From assembly GCA_009731375.1 (NCBI GenBank), contig BJOX01000263.1, positions 443,529-507,528 of the forward strand: DNA of 64,000 bases, in the 5' to 3' direction. The notes under the pieces are model-generated. The model had not been told where the DNA came from and searched no databases. It worked only from the letters and a program-made list of their open reading frames with translations. Made by a program: the position numbers and the translations under genes. The stretch is from Paulinella micropora. Lineage: Eukaryota; Cercozoa; Imbricatea; Euglyphida. Of the stretch, positions 36,601-63,178 are shown in pieces. Positions within the stretch are counted from its first letter, which is position 1; each line of letters starts with the position of its first letter.

Positions 36601-39501
36601 CGTTAACACCAGTCCTCCGTCTTTCGGGTCTTTGTAAATGAGATCTTTGAGCGCATGAAACGCTTGCAAAGCCTCTTCGTCCCACTTCTCAAAGTCTCCA
36701 AAATCTATCATTTTCTCCACTTTAGCCCGTGTTGCACCCCAATCGGGTATAAACTGGCTATAGTATTGCGCCATCGCAAGGAATGAGTGCAATTCAGTGC
36801 GGTTCTTCGGTATCGGTCGATTCATAATCTCCTCCCTCTTCTCTTTGGATATCGAGACTCGATTATGGGAGATCTCGTACCCTAAGTATGTCACACTCGT
36901 CTTGGCAAGTTGACACTTCTTTAGATTGCACTTCAGGCCAAAAGCTCCGATGCGCCTGAATATATCGGACAAATGATCGATATGCTCCTCCATTGTGTTA
37001 GAGTATACGATAATGTCATCGATATAGCAAAATGCATATTCTCCCGCCTTCTGTCCCCGCCTTCTCATAAAGCCACCGTCAGACAAATCATCGTACTGAC
37101 TGCTCAACATCTTCTGCATCGCCTTCTGGAAAAGTCCTGGGGCTTGCTTGAGGCCCATCGGAAGCACTTTCCATTGGTATATTTCCATACCCACCACAAA
37201 CGCCGTCAGCCATCTGGACTTTTCCTCCAGTGGTATCTGCCAGAAGCCATTCTTAAGGTCAATGACCGAATAGAATTTTGCATTCCGCAGTACTCTCCTT
37301 CCTTCTTCTAATGTCGGGAGAGGATTTCTCTCTTCCTCCAGCACCTTGTTAACACGAGCATAGTTAACTGTCAGGCGCCATTCTCCTCCTGGCTTCGGCA
37401 CTATTCTCGGTTGTGAGACTATTGGAGATGTTGATCTCTCAATAAAGTCCTCATTGAGCAGCTGTCTTGCTAGCTCCTCCGCTATCTTCGCCTCATGTAT
37501 ACTCAAATTCGCCCTTCGTGGTGCCGGTGACGGCTCCGCACCCGGTATTTTGTAAATAACCGCAGTGAAATCTTCAGGCTTGACACCACCTGCATGTGGA
37601 GGGTCAAAAATTTCCTTGTTCGCCTCTAATTTGGCTTTTAAAAGCTCCTTCTCCTTCTCCGTGCCTACTCCTTCTTCCAATATTTTCCGCGCCGCCTCTT
37701 GAAAATCTTCATCAGACATCTGCTTATGTTGCTTGAGGGGTTCTCTGTCCTCCTCCAAGCCTAAGTCCTCTTCCGAGACATCATCTAGGCCCGTCTTTTC
37801 ATACGTGACCGTGTCCGGCTCATCATCTTTACCGAGCTCCACCAGCATGTCAATGAGTCTCGCGTATTGCAAAGGAGCTTTACGGGTGTAAAAACCATCA
37901 AAGCATGTGAATGCTTGCGGTATCAATTTCAACTTGTCGAGGTCTCTGAGCTTCCGCTTGTATGCACTGCTCTGCTCACGAGTTCCCATACGACAAGCCA
38001 CCACTAGCTGTTGCTTGCGAGAGGGTACCGGTATAGGATGATCAATAAGCCGGTCCCTTATTTCCTGCGCCCATATCGCCTTCTCATTATATGGCAGGAT
38101 AATAGTATACGGCTTATTATTTTCGAATAAAGTCCGTAAGCATTTCTTCACTTCAGACAGTGAACGCGGCCACGTGGGCTCGTCACCCCAGAAATCAGTA
38201 ATAAAACTTTTAATAGTTTCTGGTGGAGTATCCGGGATTCGCCCCGTTCTCCTTGGTACAAACGCCTCCCTTTTTTCTTCTCCTACTTTCGCATGGAAAC
38301 AGTATCCGTTAGTAATATGGACATCTGTTCCTACTCCTTCCGCGAATCTCGCCAACGACGGGCTTCTTTGTGCGACACATATAATCTCCTCCTTTCGCTT
38401 CTCGATTAAGTCATCAATAGACTTTTTGTCCCAATGGCATGTCGGAACTGTGACAGTGCACACTTGGGATTCCCAATTGTCGGTCCAGGACAGTTCATCC
38501 GGTCTTACGACATGGGGGTGAACGTACACCTCAAGTGCCTCATGTGCGATGGCCATCTTTTTGTGATCCGTCGCTAGACTCAGCTCATAAGCCTCATAAG
38601 AGTCAGTAGCGTTGAAGGGATCAATATCGTTCTCTTCTCCTCTTTTTACTCCATATATCACTCGCCGTGCGGCGCAATCAATCACAGCCCCCATCGTAGC
38701 CAATTGGTCATACGATAGTAATATTGACCCGTGGTAACCGGGGACGACATAGAGGTCCATACGGTATACTCGTGCGGATTTCAATTTAAAGGTCAGTGTG
38801 ATGATTCCCGTGATATCCGTCCGGCTGCTCACTCCTTTGAGAGTGCCCGTTGACTTTTTCATATTTCCGTCCACCCAGTCCCGGTATCGATTAAAAAACT
38901 TCCTGCCGACAATATTAATATTCGCCATCGTATCATTACCAACTTTTAATATTGTCTTCAATGTTTCACAATAAAGTTCCGTATAACACAGAGCATCGGG
39001 CCTGTGTATATTGGCTGCGAGAACAAGAACTTTACGTTCCAAATTTTGGAGTCTTGTCTCTAAGTTTTTCAACTCCTCCTTCTTCTCCTCCTGCTTCACC
39101 TCATTAACATTTTTATTATTCTGCGGTACTGGTGCGTTTACTATTTGAGCGACATTGTCTTGTGGTACTTGAGTACACACATTGTCTTTTTGCTCGCCAC
39201 CCGCCGCGACCGTAGACATTGAGTCTGTTCGTGGTTGTTTGCTTGGCCGAGGCGATACGTCTGCCATTGGCCTCCTCGCCTCCATCGCAAGTCTCGCCTT
39301 CCTATTTGCATCAGTTATCATTGGTAACCGTGCTGTATGAACGGGTATGAGACTACCTTGGGGCTGCAGTCTCTGTGTACCCACATCTTTGTTTTCACAT
39401 AGAGGAAGCGTTGGCCCAGTCTGCACAACAGCATTAGAAAGCACTGTGACTTTAGGGTTAAACTTCACAGTCTTCTCCTTCCTCTCTTCTTCCCCCTCCA
39501 G
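33688..39501 (-). CDS. pol: Ty3/Gypsy Pol polyprotein (PR-RT-RNaseH-IN)
   Basis: Open from the codon after the Gag UGA (39504-39502) to TGA at 33690-33688. No ATG lies between the UGA and the coding region, so expression probably needs readthrough. Residues counted from the GTG at 39468: retropepsin-like region about 165-275, with DTMA at 179-182 where DTGA is expected. RT about 655-865 has D737 and YIDD (815-818). RNase H has D969, E1011, D1037 and D1079. Integrase has the zinc motif H1285, H1292, C1322, C1325 and catalytic D1355, D1415, E1451 (D,D35E), followed by a GPY motif at 1598-1600. Residues ~280-640 are a long spacer without recognised domain and 1630-1926 a charged C-terminal extension with no chromodomain seen. 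The length (1926 residues plus 11) is large for the family. All RT, RNase H and integrase catalytic residues are present. Confidence 0.93.
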   Translation of the reverse strand: MEGEEERKEKTVKFNPKVTVLSNAVVQTGPTLPLCENKDVGTQRLQPQGSLIPVHTARLPMITDANRKARLAMEARRPMADVSPRPSKQPRTDSMSTVAAGGEQKDNVCTQVPQDNVAQIVNAPVPQNNKNVNEVKQEEKKEELKNLETRLQNLERKVLVLAANIHRPDALCYTELYCETLKTILKVGNDTMANINIVGRKFFNRYRDWVDGNMKKSTGTLKGVSSRTDITGIITLTFKLKSARVYRMDLYVVPGYHGSILLSYDQLATMGAVIDCAARRVIYGVKRGEENDIDPFNATDSYEAYELSLATDHKKMAIAHEALEVYVHPHVVRPDELSWTDNWESQVCTVTVPTCHWDKKSIDDLIEKRKEEIICVAQRSPSLARFAEGVGTDVHITNGYCFHAKVGEEKREAFVPRRTGRIPDTPPETIKSFITDFWGDEPTWPRSLSEVKKCLRTLFENNKPYTIILPYNEKAIWAQEIRDRLIDHPIPVPSRKQQLVVACRMGTREQSSAYKRKLRDLDKLKLIPQAFTCFDGFYTRKAPLQYARLIDMLVELGKDDEPDTVTYEKTGLDDVSEEDLGLEEDREPLKQHKQMSDEDFQEAARKILEEGVGTEKEKELLKAKLEANKEIFDPPHAGGVKPEDFTAVIYKIPGAEPSPAPRRANLSIHEAKIAEELARQLLNEDFIERSTSPIVSQPRIVPKPGGEWRLTVNYARVNKVLEEERNPLPTLEEGRRVLRNAKFYSVIDLKNGFWQIPLEEKSRWLTAFVVGMEIYQWKVLPMGLKQAPGLFQKAMQKMLSSQYDDLSDGGFMRRRGQKAGEYAFCYIDDIIVYSNTMEEHIDHLSDIFRRIGAFGLKCNLKKCQLAKTSVTYLGYEISHNRVSISKEKREEIMNRPIPKNRTELHSFLAMAQYYSQFIPDWGATRAKVEKMIDFGDFEKWDEEALQAFHALKDLIYKDPKDGGLVLTMPDFTKQFVVDTDASKFAIGAVLQQEDEEKKLRPIMFISRKLCAAERNYCTRQREALAVVWALKRLREYLWGGPQFTVRTDHHNLLWLMNHEQTGRLARWQAFLSCFDFTMVHLPGKRNVVADSLSRLEFNSEVSALVSTVEMEDLSTDKVYEVSHIEAMEMASGVRYDRTGLRYSPQGPDHGICCELHTQEDAEWSYEVYENAKANIREEEETQEVYAEPPQERRSDLDDDPERIGVRLEDGTIHIASPTAWRQQQAQDPEFKELIQLYQNPDELRMTKAIKDQMKEMGWRDGLLWYKGLHGRYASQPDKWTLWVPESLRRFIFVAAHNCPLLAHPGRQRTHMFVARRFWWKKMKEEIDQAVDACIPCKINKTPLKANFGLIGEFPLHAGMFEFIHIDHVGPFPESKDGYKYLLTAIDRATNYVWIIPVKDVTGKTTAEALIDRIISQIGVPRKICSDRGSDFNNEVIDKLSKYYGMKWQYVTAYNPRANGKIERVHRPLKASLKMYCTKKENQRAWVEAAPSFAFAMNCLPSTALGGSKSSISPYQLVYGREPDIPTSLLHPKDTWADADELFGMRLRVKMEAEQIVRAHREAERRKTDAEGVRQAHLDQIKFQVGDIVLLYHPQVPKGVSSKLFTHWKGPYQIMEQTGPLNYKIRGRGKVQIVNVRRLIKYDPFLLEDESVEEALKRMKDDFKEVPPIHKEAGIDQDDAYRAPIAEKEESEVDSKEKTDRISAVGTQSKSPREHSGKKEKITEAQLRRARNDLINDQPRKAMRSMRSKDVHQEEEGTDTDPNAGNVEIVHERWKEGDAIATIAWVKNVFYLMRPAEQHVADDTLSDLYLMRVVAVPRQMRVTRTLKISSAAKIVQPILQFWRSMDPVEDPKARHYLPVYKDAKSLETWDDTITPRDKDYTAWTIQTLPRGVLDVPFELSLGGIPNKIWDILEQSKFDLTFVGGPPPGKEIRARRRRQ

Positions 39502-39504
39502 TCA
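39502..39504 (-). other. In-frame UGA between gag and pol (candidate readthrough site)
   Basis: Minus strand reads GTGGTGGAA TGA CTG GAG GGG. The frame before (Gag) and after (Pol) is the same and remains open for thousands of bases on each side. The UGA-C-U-G context resembles known leaky stop contexts in eukaryotes (UGA followed by CU). Confidence 0.8.
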
Positions 39505-42201
39505 TTCCACCACCTCGAAACGATTACCTTGAGTAGTGTCCGGGTAGGATGACGTATCGGTCTCCGAGGCAGTGTTGTAGGCCTGAGCTCGACCGAAATT
39601 CGGGTTGGAGCTTGCCCACGAGCCTCCTCCTCCTCTGGGTGGGGGGGCTGGAGCTCGAACAGCTCTCCCTCCATAAGGGGTATATCCCCGACCTCCTCCT
39701 CTTCCTCTCTGAGGGGTTCCCTGCCACCTCGAGGCTCCTCTCCATGTTCCTCGTCCTCGTCCTCCTCCTCCTCCTCCTCCTCCTCCTCCTCCTGCTCCTG
39801 CTCCTCCTTCTCGTCCTCTTTGAGAGGCCTTTAAGTTCTTTTGTCTCTCCCTTTCCTCCTTCTTCTCCTTCATCCTCTTCATGTAGGTAATGATTGCCTC
39901 TCGTAACTCCTCATCATCACACATATTGGCATACCAACCTTCGTTCACAGCGGCAATCTGAAGCATATTGAAAAGGCCCGGTTCCTTGCCTTCCGTCCTG
40001 CTCAGAAAATTTGCCCTTGCTGTTGGGTTCTGCCTATCATGATTGAAAGAGCAGTCTCTGTTCTCCATCTGTGCCTTACACTGCAAGCCCGCGAACCACC
40101 TCCAACATGCGGTCTTCAGGTCTGGCTCTCTCTGTCTCTTCCAACCGGCAACTCTGTTTGTGTACGTGGCTTGTGCGCCAACAGGTACACCGCCTGCCTG
40201 TGCCGTATGTGCCTCCGTGAGCGAGTCCATGTTTGAGCATGCACTCATCACTTCTTGAAACAGTGCTGACGGAGCAACGCTTTGAACCGTATTTTCGAAC
40301 ACGTGTGTCTCGAGGAAGTTCTTGGACTTCACTGAGCTAAACGTCGAGCATTGTTGTATGAGCTGAGTAAGCTTACTCGGGTTAACTGTGTGTAACGCCG
40401 AAAAGAAATAGAGGATGATCGACTTGCGGCCATAGAATAGCCCATAGGAGGAAACTACCTCCGTAAGGGTCGCCGCCAAGCCAACAGCACTCCTCAAACT
40501 CATCGCCACTGTCTCAAAGATTTCAAATCCTATGAGAGTACCAGTGCAGAGATGCTGGTATCCATGAGATTGAAAATATGAAATGAGTGTGGCCACCGCC
40601 AGTTCACACTGAGCGTCTAGGCCTGTTGCATTGTTTCTCTTAATCTCCTCCTTCTTTCTCAAAAACTTGTACTGTGTCAGATCAAATCCCTCCGAGACTA
40701 GAGATTGGTCAAAAACAGTAACAAGGGCCTCGTATTCCTGCGTTTCGTCGCAAGGAAAAGCCTTCATGCAGGCATTGATCTCTTTGAGCTTGCTCAAAAG
40801 CGAAGCATCAGAGTCTTTGTCTGAGCTCGTCTTGGCATATAGCATGAGACTTGCCACTCCTCCTTTCTTCCCCTTGAAGGCATTTATGATGTTCTGTCTG
40901 TCCTTCTTCTCCGTGTTTGTGACCACCACCGTAGTTGAGCCCGAGGGTGCAGGGGCTGGTGGGGCAGGAGCTGGTGGGGTCAAATATGTCGGAGGGTGTG
41001 TCTTTGCACCACTCACTTTTGCTTTCATTCTTTCCAGTCTCATCGTCTTCTCGAACTCCTCATTCTCTTTCGCCTTCTTCTTCTCAGATATCACCAGCTT
41101 TTGAGCATGAGTGATAAAGGCCACCAATTCAGAAGCAGATCTGAGAAAATTATATTTCTCCACATATTGGTCAACACCTGCTTTGTTGGCGACCGGTGGT
41201 GCGTTACTAAGTGATTTAAGGACAGAGTGATCCTTGGTAGGAATCCATCTCTTCCATGCCTCCTTGTGCAGTAACGCACCCATCAACAGTCTGATCTTGG
41301 TCAGAACTCTGTCGGTCTTCTCTAACTCATCAATCACAGGATGAGTTTCTCCTGCTGCCTTAATGCTTTTTTCCATCTCTGCCTTCCCCTCCTCCAAGGC
41401 CTTTATTTCCATTGTAAAAAAATGAAATATGCCACTCGAGTTTTTCGAACCCAGATTGGTCTTCATTTTTGTTACATCGACTGCCTCCTGACCAGTCGCG
41501 AGGAATCTGGCCGTTGCTCTTGGGTTTGTGTACTGGAGGTAACCCTCACATCGTGGGCCGTATGTACGTTCCCAAATCAGGGTTTGAGTGTACACCCCAA
41601 AGATAGCATCGAGTAATTCAAGGTGGGTGTGTGTGTCCCCAAACTTGATATGCTGTATCTTCTTTCTCTCTTCTGGATCAGAGACCAGTTTGCCGAGGAG
41701 CTGTGCTGTGTTTGATAATAGGATATAGACATCCTTTTTAGCACGACTTTTCTCTCTTCTTTGATCCTGAGGGATCCACACATAGGTATCCTTCTCTACC
41801 CCCATCTTGTTATCAAACTCTTCTTTAGTGAGGTCATAGTGGTCTTGCACCCACTGTTGTTCCTCCACTGTGATCTCCTCTCCATCACTATGAATCAAGT
41901 CGATCATTTTTCGTCCTCCTCCTCCCGTGTAGGCAGGTGGTAAGGGATTACCATATGCTCCTCCTCCTCCCGTCTCTTCTTGTTCAAATCCTCCTTCATC
42001 TTCGTCTCCTCCATATCTTCCTTCATCATCCCAGCCCTCTTCTACTCCTCCTCCTACTCCTTCATCTCCTCCTCCTCCTTCATTCAATCCTCCTCCTCCT
42101 CCTTCATTCAATCCTCTTCCTCCTCCTCCTCCTGCTTCTTCTTCTTCTCTTCTTTGATCTGCCTCCGAGAATTCACTCACTTCGGCGGTCTCTGTCGACA
42201 T
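39502..42201 (-). CDS. gag: Ty3/Gypsy Gag with CCCH zinc finger and RGG tail
   Basis: 899 codons from ATG at 42201. Residues 1-95 are Gly/Glu-rich low complexity; 100-400 and 430-660 are predicted mostly helical, fitting matrix and capsid-like regions, separated by a Pro-rich linker (402-420). A zinc-finger-like motif C699-x8-C708-x8-C717-x3-H721 stands where Gag proteins normally carry CCHC knuckles; its aromatic/basic pattern (CWRWFAG..C) resembles RNA-binding CCCH fingers. A Lys/Glu/Arg helix and a Gly/Arg-rich RGG-like tail (796-865) follow, probably for nucleic acid binding. The stop is UGA, followed in the same frame by Pol. The assignment as Gag rests on position and architecture, since Gag sequences are poorly conserved. 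Confidence 0.85.
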   Translation of the reverse strand: MSTETAEVSEFSEADQRREEEEAGGGGGRGLNEGGGGGLNEGGGGDEGVGGGVEEGWDDEGRYGGDEDEGGFEQEETGGGGAYGNPLPPAYTGGGGRKMIDLIHSDGEEITVEEQQWVQDHYDLTKEEFDNKMGVEKDTYVWIPQDQRREKSRAKKDVYILLSNTAQLLGKLVSDPEERKKIQHIKFGDTHTHLELLDAIFGVYTQTLIWERTYGPRCEGYLQYTNPRATARFLATGQEAVDVTKMKTNLGSKNSSGIFHFFTMEIKALEEGKAEMEKSIKAAGETHPVIDELEKTDRVLTKIRLLMGALLHKEAWKRWIPTKDHSVLKSLSNAPPVANKAGVDQYVEKYNFLRSASELVAFITHAQKLVISEKKKAKENEEFEKTMRLERMKAKVSGAKTHPPTYLTPPAPAPPAPAPSGSTTVVVTNTEKKDRQNIINAFKGKKGGVASLMLYAKTSSDKDSDASLLSKLKEINACMKAFPCDETQEYEALVTVFDQSLVSEGFDLTQYKFLRKKEEIKRNNATGLDAQCELAVATLISYFQSHGYQHLCTGTLIGFEIFETVAMSLRSAVGLAATLTEVVSSYGLFYGRKSIILYFFSALHTVNPSKLTQLIQQCSTFSSVKSKNFLETHVFENTVQSVAPSALFQEVMSACSNMDSLTEAHTAQAGGVPVGAQATYTNRVAGWKRQREPDLKTACWRWFAGLQCKAQMENRDCSFNHDRQNPTARANFLSRTEGKEPGLFNMLQIAAVNEGWYANMCDDEELREAIITYMKRMKEKKEERERQKNLKASQRGREGGAGAGGGGGGGGGGGRGRGTWRGASRWQGTPQRGRGGGRGYTPYGGRAVRAPAPPPRGGGGSWASSNPNFGRAQAYNTASETDTSSYPDTTQGNRFEVVE

Positions 42202-42969
42202 GATGTCGTAGTAGTGATCAACAGGAGGACAGTGTCAGCTCCTATGTTTGGTTTTTGTTCGTTTGTGTTCTGTTCCTCCTTCAGTCGATTGACTAGTGAA
42301 GAGAGAAACTAATAGAGAGGGTAGGATAAGATTCCCTGTCCTCTATGAAACACTGTTTGTATGTTTGTTTTTGTTTGAGAAAAATAGTCTTTGAGACTTT
42401 CTCCGATTTCTTGTTCTCCTTACTCAGATTACTTTCTCCTCCTTCTTTTCTATATTGTATCTAGTATGAGGCACTTGGACCTACACACAGATAGTAATAG
42501 AGAAGCTAGAAAAGCTCTCCTTGAGAAGTCGACAGTCGGTCGGATAGGTTCTCAGACCTACCTTTAGAAAACGATCAGAGATTTGCAAAAATACTCTGAC
42601 GTATGTGTGAGATAATGCAGATAAATGCACAAACTAGAAGGGTAGAGTGTTGTGCTCCTGTCCCTATGCTTGTTTGTGTTTTGTGTGTGTTCCTTCACTC
42701 TTCTGTCCACCTCCTTCTTCTTGGTCTCTGTGTGAGAACAGCAAGAACGACAGAGAGTTTGTATCTGATGTCTCCTTGTGAGCACACAGATACTGATTGG
42801 GCTAGAGGGTACGAGACACCTGCTTGAGACCAATCAAATTATTTGTTTTGTGAAAGAGTTATGAGGGAGCTGTGTTGGAGTATTTGTTTTCGTCTGACGT
42901 CCCCGTGTGAGACAGGTCAGTGAAAATTCACTCTGTTGCCTGTGTGGCAAAGCAGAAAGAAATCACCCT
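42202..42969 (-). promoter_or_regulatory. 5' leader of Ty3/Gypsy element
   Basis: About 770 nt between the primer site and the Gag ATG. It contains short ORFs but none clearly functional, and presumably carries packaging signals. Such a long leader implies scanning past upstream ATGs or internal initiation. Confidence 0.6.
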
Positions 42970-42987
42970 AGTGATGTGGACTCCAAA
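42970..42987 (-). promoter_or_regulatory. Candidate primer-binding site
   Basis: Minus strand directly inside the 5' LTR reads TTTGGAGTCCACATCACT. TGG starting 2 nt from the LTR is the usual complement of a tRNA CCA end. The matching tRNA (3' end ..GTGGACTCCA) was not identified. Confidence 0.6.
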
Positions 42988-43224
42988 TGTAATGCCCCCA
43001 ACGATAGCTCGTAAAAAGTCGGTAATACAACCAAACACAGTCCTCAAGAATGAGAATGATGTCTCGTTGTATTAGCTCAGTGAAGCCAAAAAGGAAAACG
43101 GCAACAGACCAGGAATAAAATGGCATCAGGTCCAATCCGGACAAATAATACTGAAAAACAAGCTGGTGCAACTGTCATCAGGAAAAGGTACTTTTTACCG
43201 GCTATCCGGGGGGTAATGCCTACA
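42988..43224 (-). repeat. 5' LTR of Ty3/Gypsy element
   Basis: Second LTR copy. As the upstream LTR on the minus strand it should contain the element's promoter and transcription start. Confidence 0.95.
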
Positions 43225-43287
43225 CGGGGTCTACTCAATTGCTGCTTGGACGATCGGCTAAACTTCAAGTCGGACTGAGTTCAAAAG

Positions 43288-43985
43288 TTAACACTTACCC
43301 CGGCAAGATCCACATTTGTGGATCGTGACAATACAATGATCCACATTTGTGGATCTAGTTTTCAACTTCAATAAAAACATCTCAATACCATTTGTAAATT
43401 GCTACCGTCACTATGACTATGATACTCAGTGACGCAACAGATTAATAAAATCAAGTGTTGTTGAAGCGATCTATGACTTGAAACGTGACCAGGATGTCAT
43501 ATACAGCTTAGCTGGAAGTGACTTAAATATGAAAGTGAAAACAGGCACCAACCACTTTTTTTTTCACATATTTTCGTCACACATTTTCAACTTCAGATGC
43601 ATAAACTTCAACATCAGTATCAATCGTAAAATGCTATCCTACGCTACACATTGATAAATCAAGAGTTGCTGAAGCGATATGAGAAAACCAGGATGTCATA
43701 GCTTTTCTGGAAGTGACTTAAATATGCCACTGAAGTCACAGAAATCAACCACTTTTTTTCGTAAATTTTGTAATAGGCAGCCACTTGAACCCTGATTGTG
43801 AAGGTTTTATAAGTTATTAAAGAACGGTTTTTTTGAGTTAGTTAGCTTCAACTAGACTCATTTCAATAATATTCATTAGTAGTGCTATCAAAATCCACAA
43901 ATGTGGCTGGAGAAACACATAAAATACCGCCGATCCACATTTGTGGATCCTGATCCACAAATGTGGAGGCCGGAGTAAGGGTTAA
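43288..43985. mobile_element. TTAA-flanked MITE, piggyBac type
   Basis: TTAA at 43288-43291 and 43982-43985 bounds ~690 bp whose ends are inverted repeats of about 33 bp. The left end reads CACTTACCCCGGC.. and the right end, reverse-complemented, reads CCCTTACTCCGGC.., both leading into CCACATTTGTGG. The palindrome GATCCACATTTGTGGATC or its relatives occur five times near the ends. Inside, two ~100-bp direct repeats (about 43457-43562 and 43662-43760) share GAAGCGAT..CCAGGATGTCAT and GGAAGTGACTTAAATATG. TTAA target choice is diagnostic of the piggyBac superfamily. There is no transposase, so movement would depend on a partner in trans. Confidence 0.75.
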
Positions 43986-44320
43986 TGTAGAAGTCAACTC
44001 AATGTGAGTGAACTTGAGTTTGCGGCTGAACCCGCGCCGCCGTGACTGTCACAGTGTCCAGCCCAACCGGCGCCTCCCGGGCCGGTGAGGACGGTCTCGG
44101 AGTCAGAGTCTGACAGTCTCCGAGTTTGCCACGCCAGGTATCATGTAACTGTATGTCATGATATAGCCTAGCCTACGGTTGGCATCATCTACTAAGTAAT
44201 AATTGGGCAACTGACAAGCCGCTTTCCAACTCTTAGTCAGCCTGTGAGGGTGTGCGCCGCCCTAGTACCGTCAGATACTGTAGTCGTTAGTAATCAAAGC
44301 TATTGACGACAGTTTTTTTT
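43986..44320. other. Unique sequence, no gene seen
   Basis: Short unique interval between the MITE and the end of the SET-domain gene. The 3' untranslated region of that gene probably extends into it. Confidence 0.5.
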
Positions 44321-44321
44321 C

Positions 44322-61426
<17,105 letters not shown>

Positions 61427-61489
61427 CCTGCAGTTCATGTATGCCATGTATGTTATGTATGCATGTGTGAATGTATGATATGTATGTTA

Positions 61490-61685
61490 TTATGTCAGCC
61501 AGTCTAGCAAGGCCTCGCTCTGCGCGCGCCACGACTCACCCATCCTACCTGATGTATGTTTTGTGTGTATGTTATGTATGTTGTATGTTATGTATATTAC
61601 GTACGTTATGTATGTTATGTATGTTATGTATGTTATACATGTTGGTCAGTCCAACAAAGCCTCGCTCTGCGCGCGCCACGAATTC
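61490..61685 (-). repeat. Two partial copies of the WHAQSEALLDW exon start
   Basis: Minus-strand segments at 61498-61550 and 61645-61683 repeat the first codons of exon 61302-61426 (RAQSEALLDW), upstream of it. The nearer copy also contains an ATG, so the true start could differ. Confidence 0.8.
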
Positions 61686-62885
61686 ATACATACATACATA
61701 CATACATACATACATACATACAGAAATGCAGAAAGGCAGCAGGGATGCATACATATGTATGTATGTATGTATGTATGTATGAATATATGAATGTATGTGT
61801 ATGTATGTATGTATGTATGTATGCATGTAAGGTAGGTAGGTAGGTAGGTCGGTAGGTCGGTAGGTAGGTAGGTGCGTATATATGTATGTGTTTACGTATG
61901 TATGCAGCAAAGAAAGAAGCATTTGAAATAAATAAATACAAAACATACAGAGGCTCTGTACATCCCAAAGCAACACATATTTAGAACAAACAGAATAACT
62001 ACTACACACATACATTACATACATACATTACACACATACATTACACACATACATTACACACATACATTACATGCATACATTACATACATTACATGCATAC
62101 ATTACATGCATACATTACATGCATACATTACATACATACATTACATACATACATTACATACATACATTACATACACGTACGTTACATACACATACATTAC
62201 ATACACATACACTACATACACAAAATTACATACACAAACATTACATACACAAACATTACATACACAAACATGAAACATACATATACATCACATACACATA
62301 CATTACATACACATACATTACATACACATACATTACATTACACATAAATTACATAGATACACTACATACATACATTACATACATACATTACATACATACA
62401 TTACATACATAAATTACATACATACATTACATACATACATTACATACATACATTACATACATACATTACATACATACATTACATACATATTACATACACG
62501 TACGTTACATACACATACATTACATACACATACATTACATACACATACATTACATACACATACATTACATACACACACATTACATACACATGCATGACAT
62601 GCATACATTACTTACACATAAATGACACATACATATACATCACATACACATACATTACATACATACATTACATAAGATCTTACACACACACACATTACAC
62701 ATAAATTACACATAAATTACATAGAACATTACATACACACATTACATTACATACATGCATATATTGCATACATACATTCCTAGTACATACGTACATTACA
62801 TACAAGTACTCATACATACATCACATACATACATTACATACATACTCACAGTACTACTTACATACATACATTACATACATACGAT
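61686..62885. repeat. ACAT, GTAT and ACATTACAT satellites
   Basis: ACAT and GTAT tracts (61686-61900), then about 0.9 kb of TACATTACATACA-type repeat from ~62000 to 62885, with ACACATAC variant blocks recurring near 62170-62350 and 62490-62600. No gene is seen; Thr-Leu-His-Tyr frames are repeat translations. Confidence 0.9.
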
Positions 62886-62981
62886 GTATGTTGTATAATG
62901 TATGTGCTCAAAGTGGACCAAATAAAAAGCAGCCTCAAACATTTTCACTACATTTCATGGAAGGCCACCATATATACACTG

Positions 62982-63174
<193 letters not shown>

Positions 63175-63178
<4 letters not shown>

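Larger units (their letters stand above)
32607..43228 (-). mobile_element. Complete Ty3/Gypsy LTR retrotransposon
   Basis: The element spans 32611-43224 with 237-bp LTRs that begin TG and end CA, flanked by a CGGG duplication (32607-32610 and 43225-43228). On the minus strand it has a 5' LTR, a ~786-nt leader, gag, pol, an ~840-nt 3' untranslated part, a polypurine tract and a 3' LTR. The LTRs differ at 4 of 237 positions, so insertion is recent. Pol order is protease, RT, RNase H, integrase, the Ty3/Gypsy order. Both long ORFs are unbroken except for the single UGA between them. Confidence 0.95.

Noticed and set aside
39549-42312. Plus-strand Leu/Ser-rich ORFs opposite gag
   Set aside because: They are antisense shadows of the Glu/Gly-rich Gag coding sequence.
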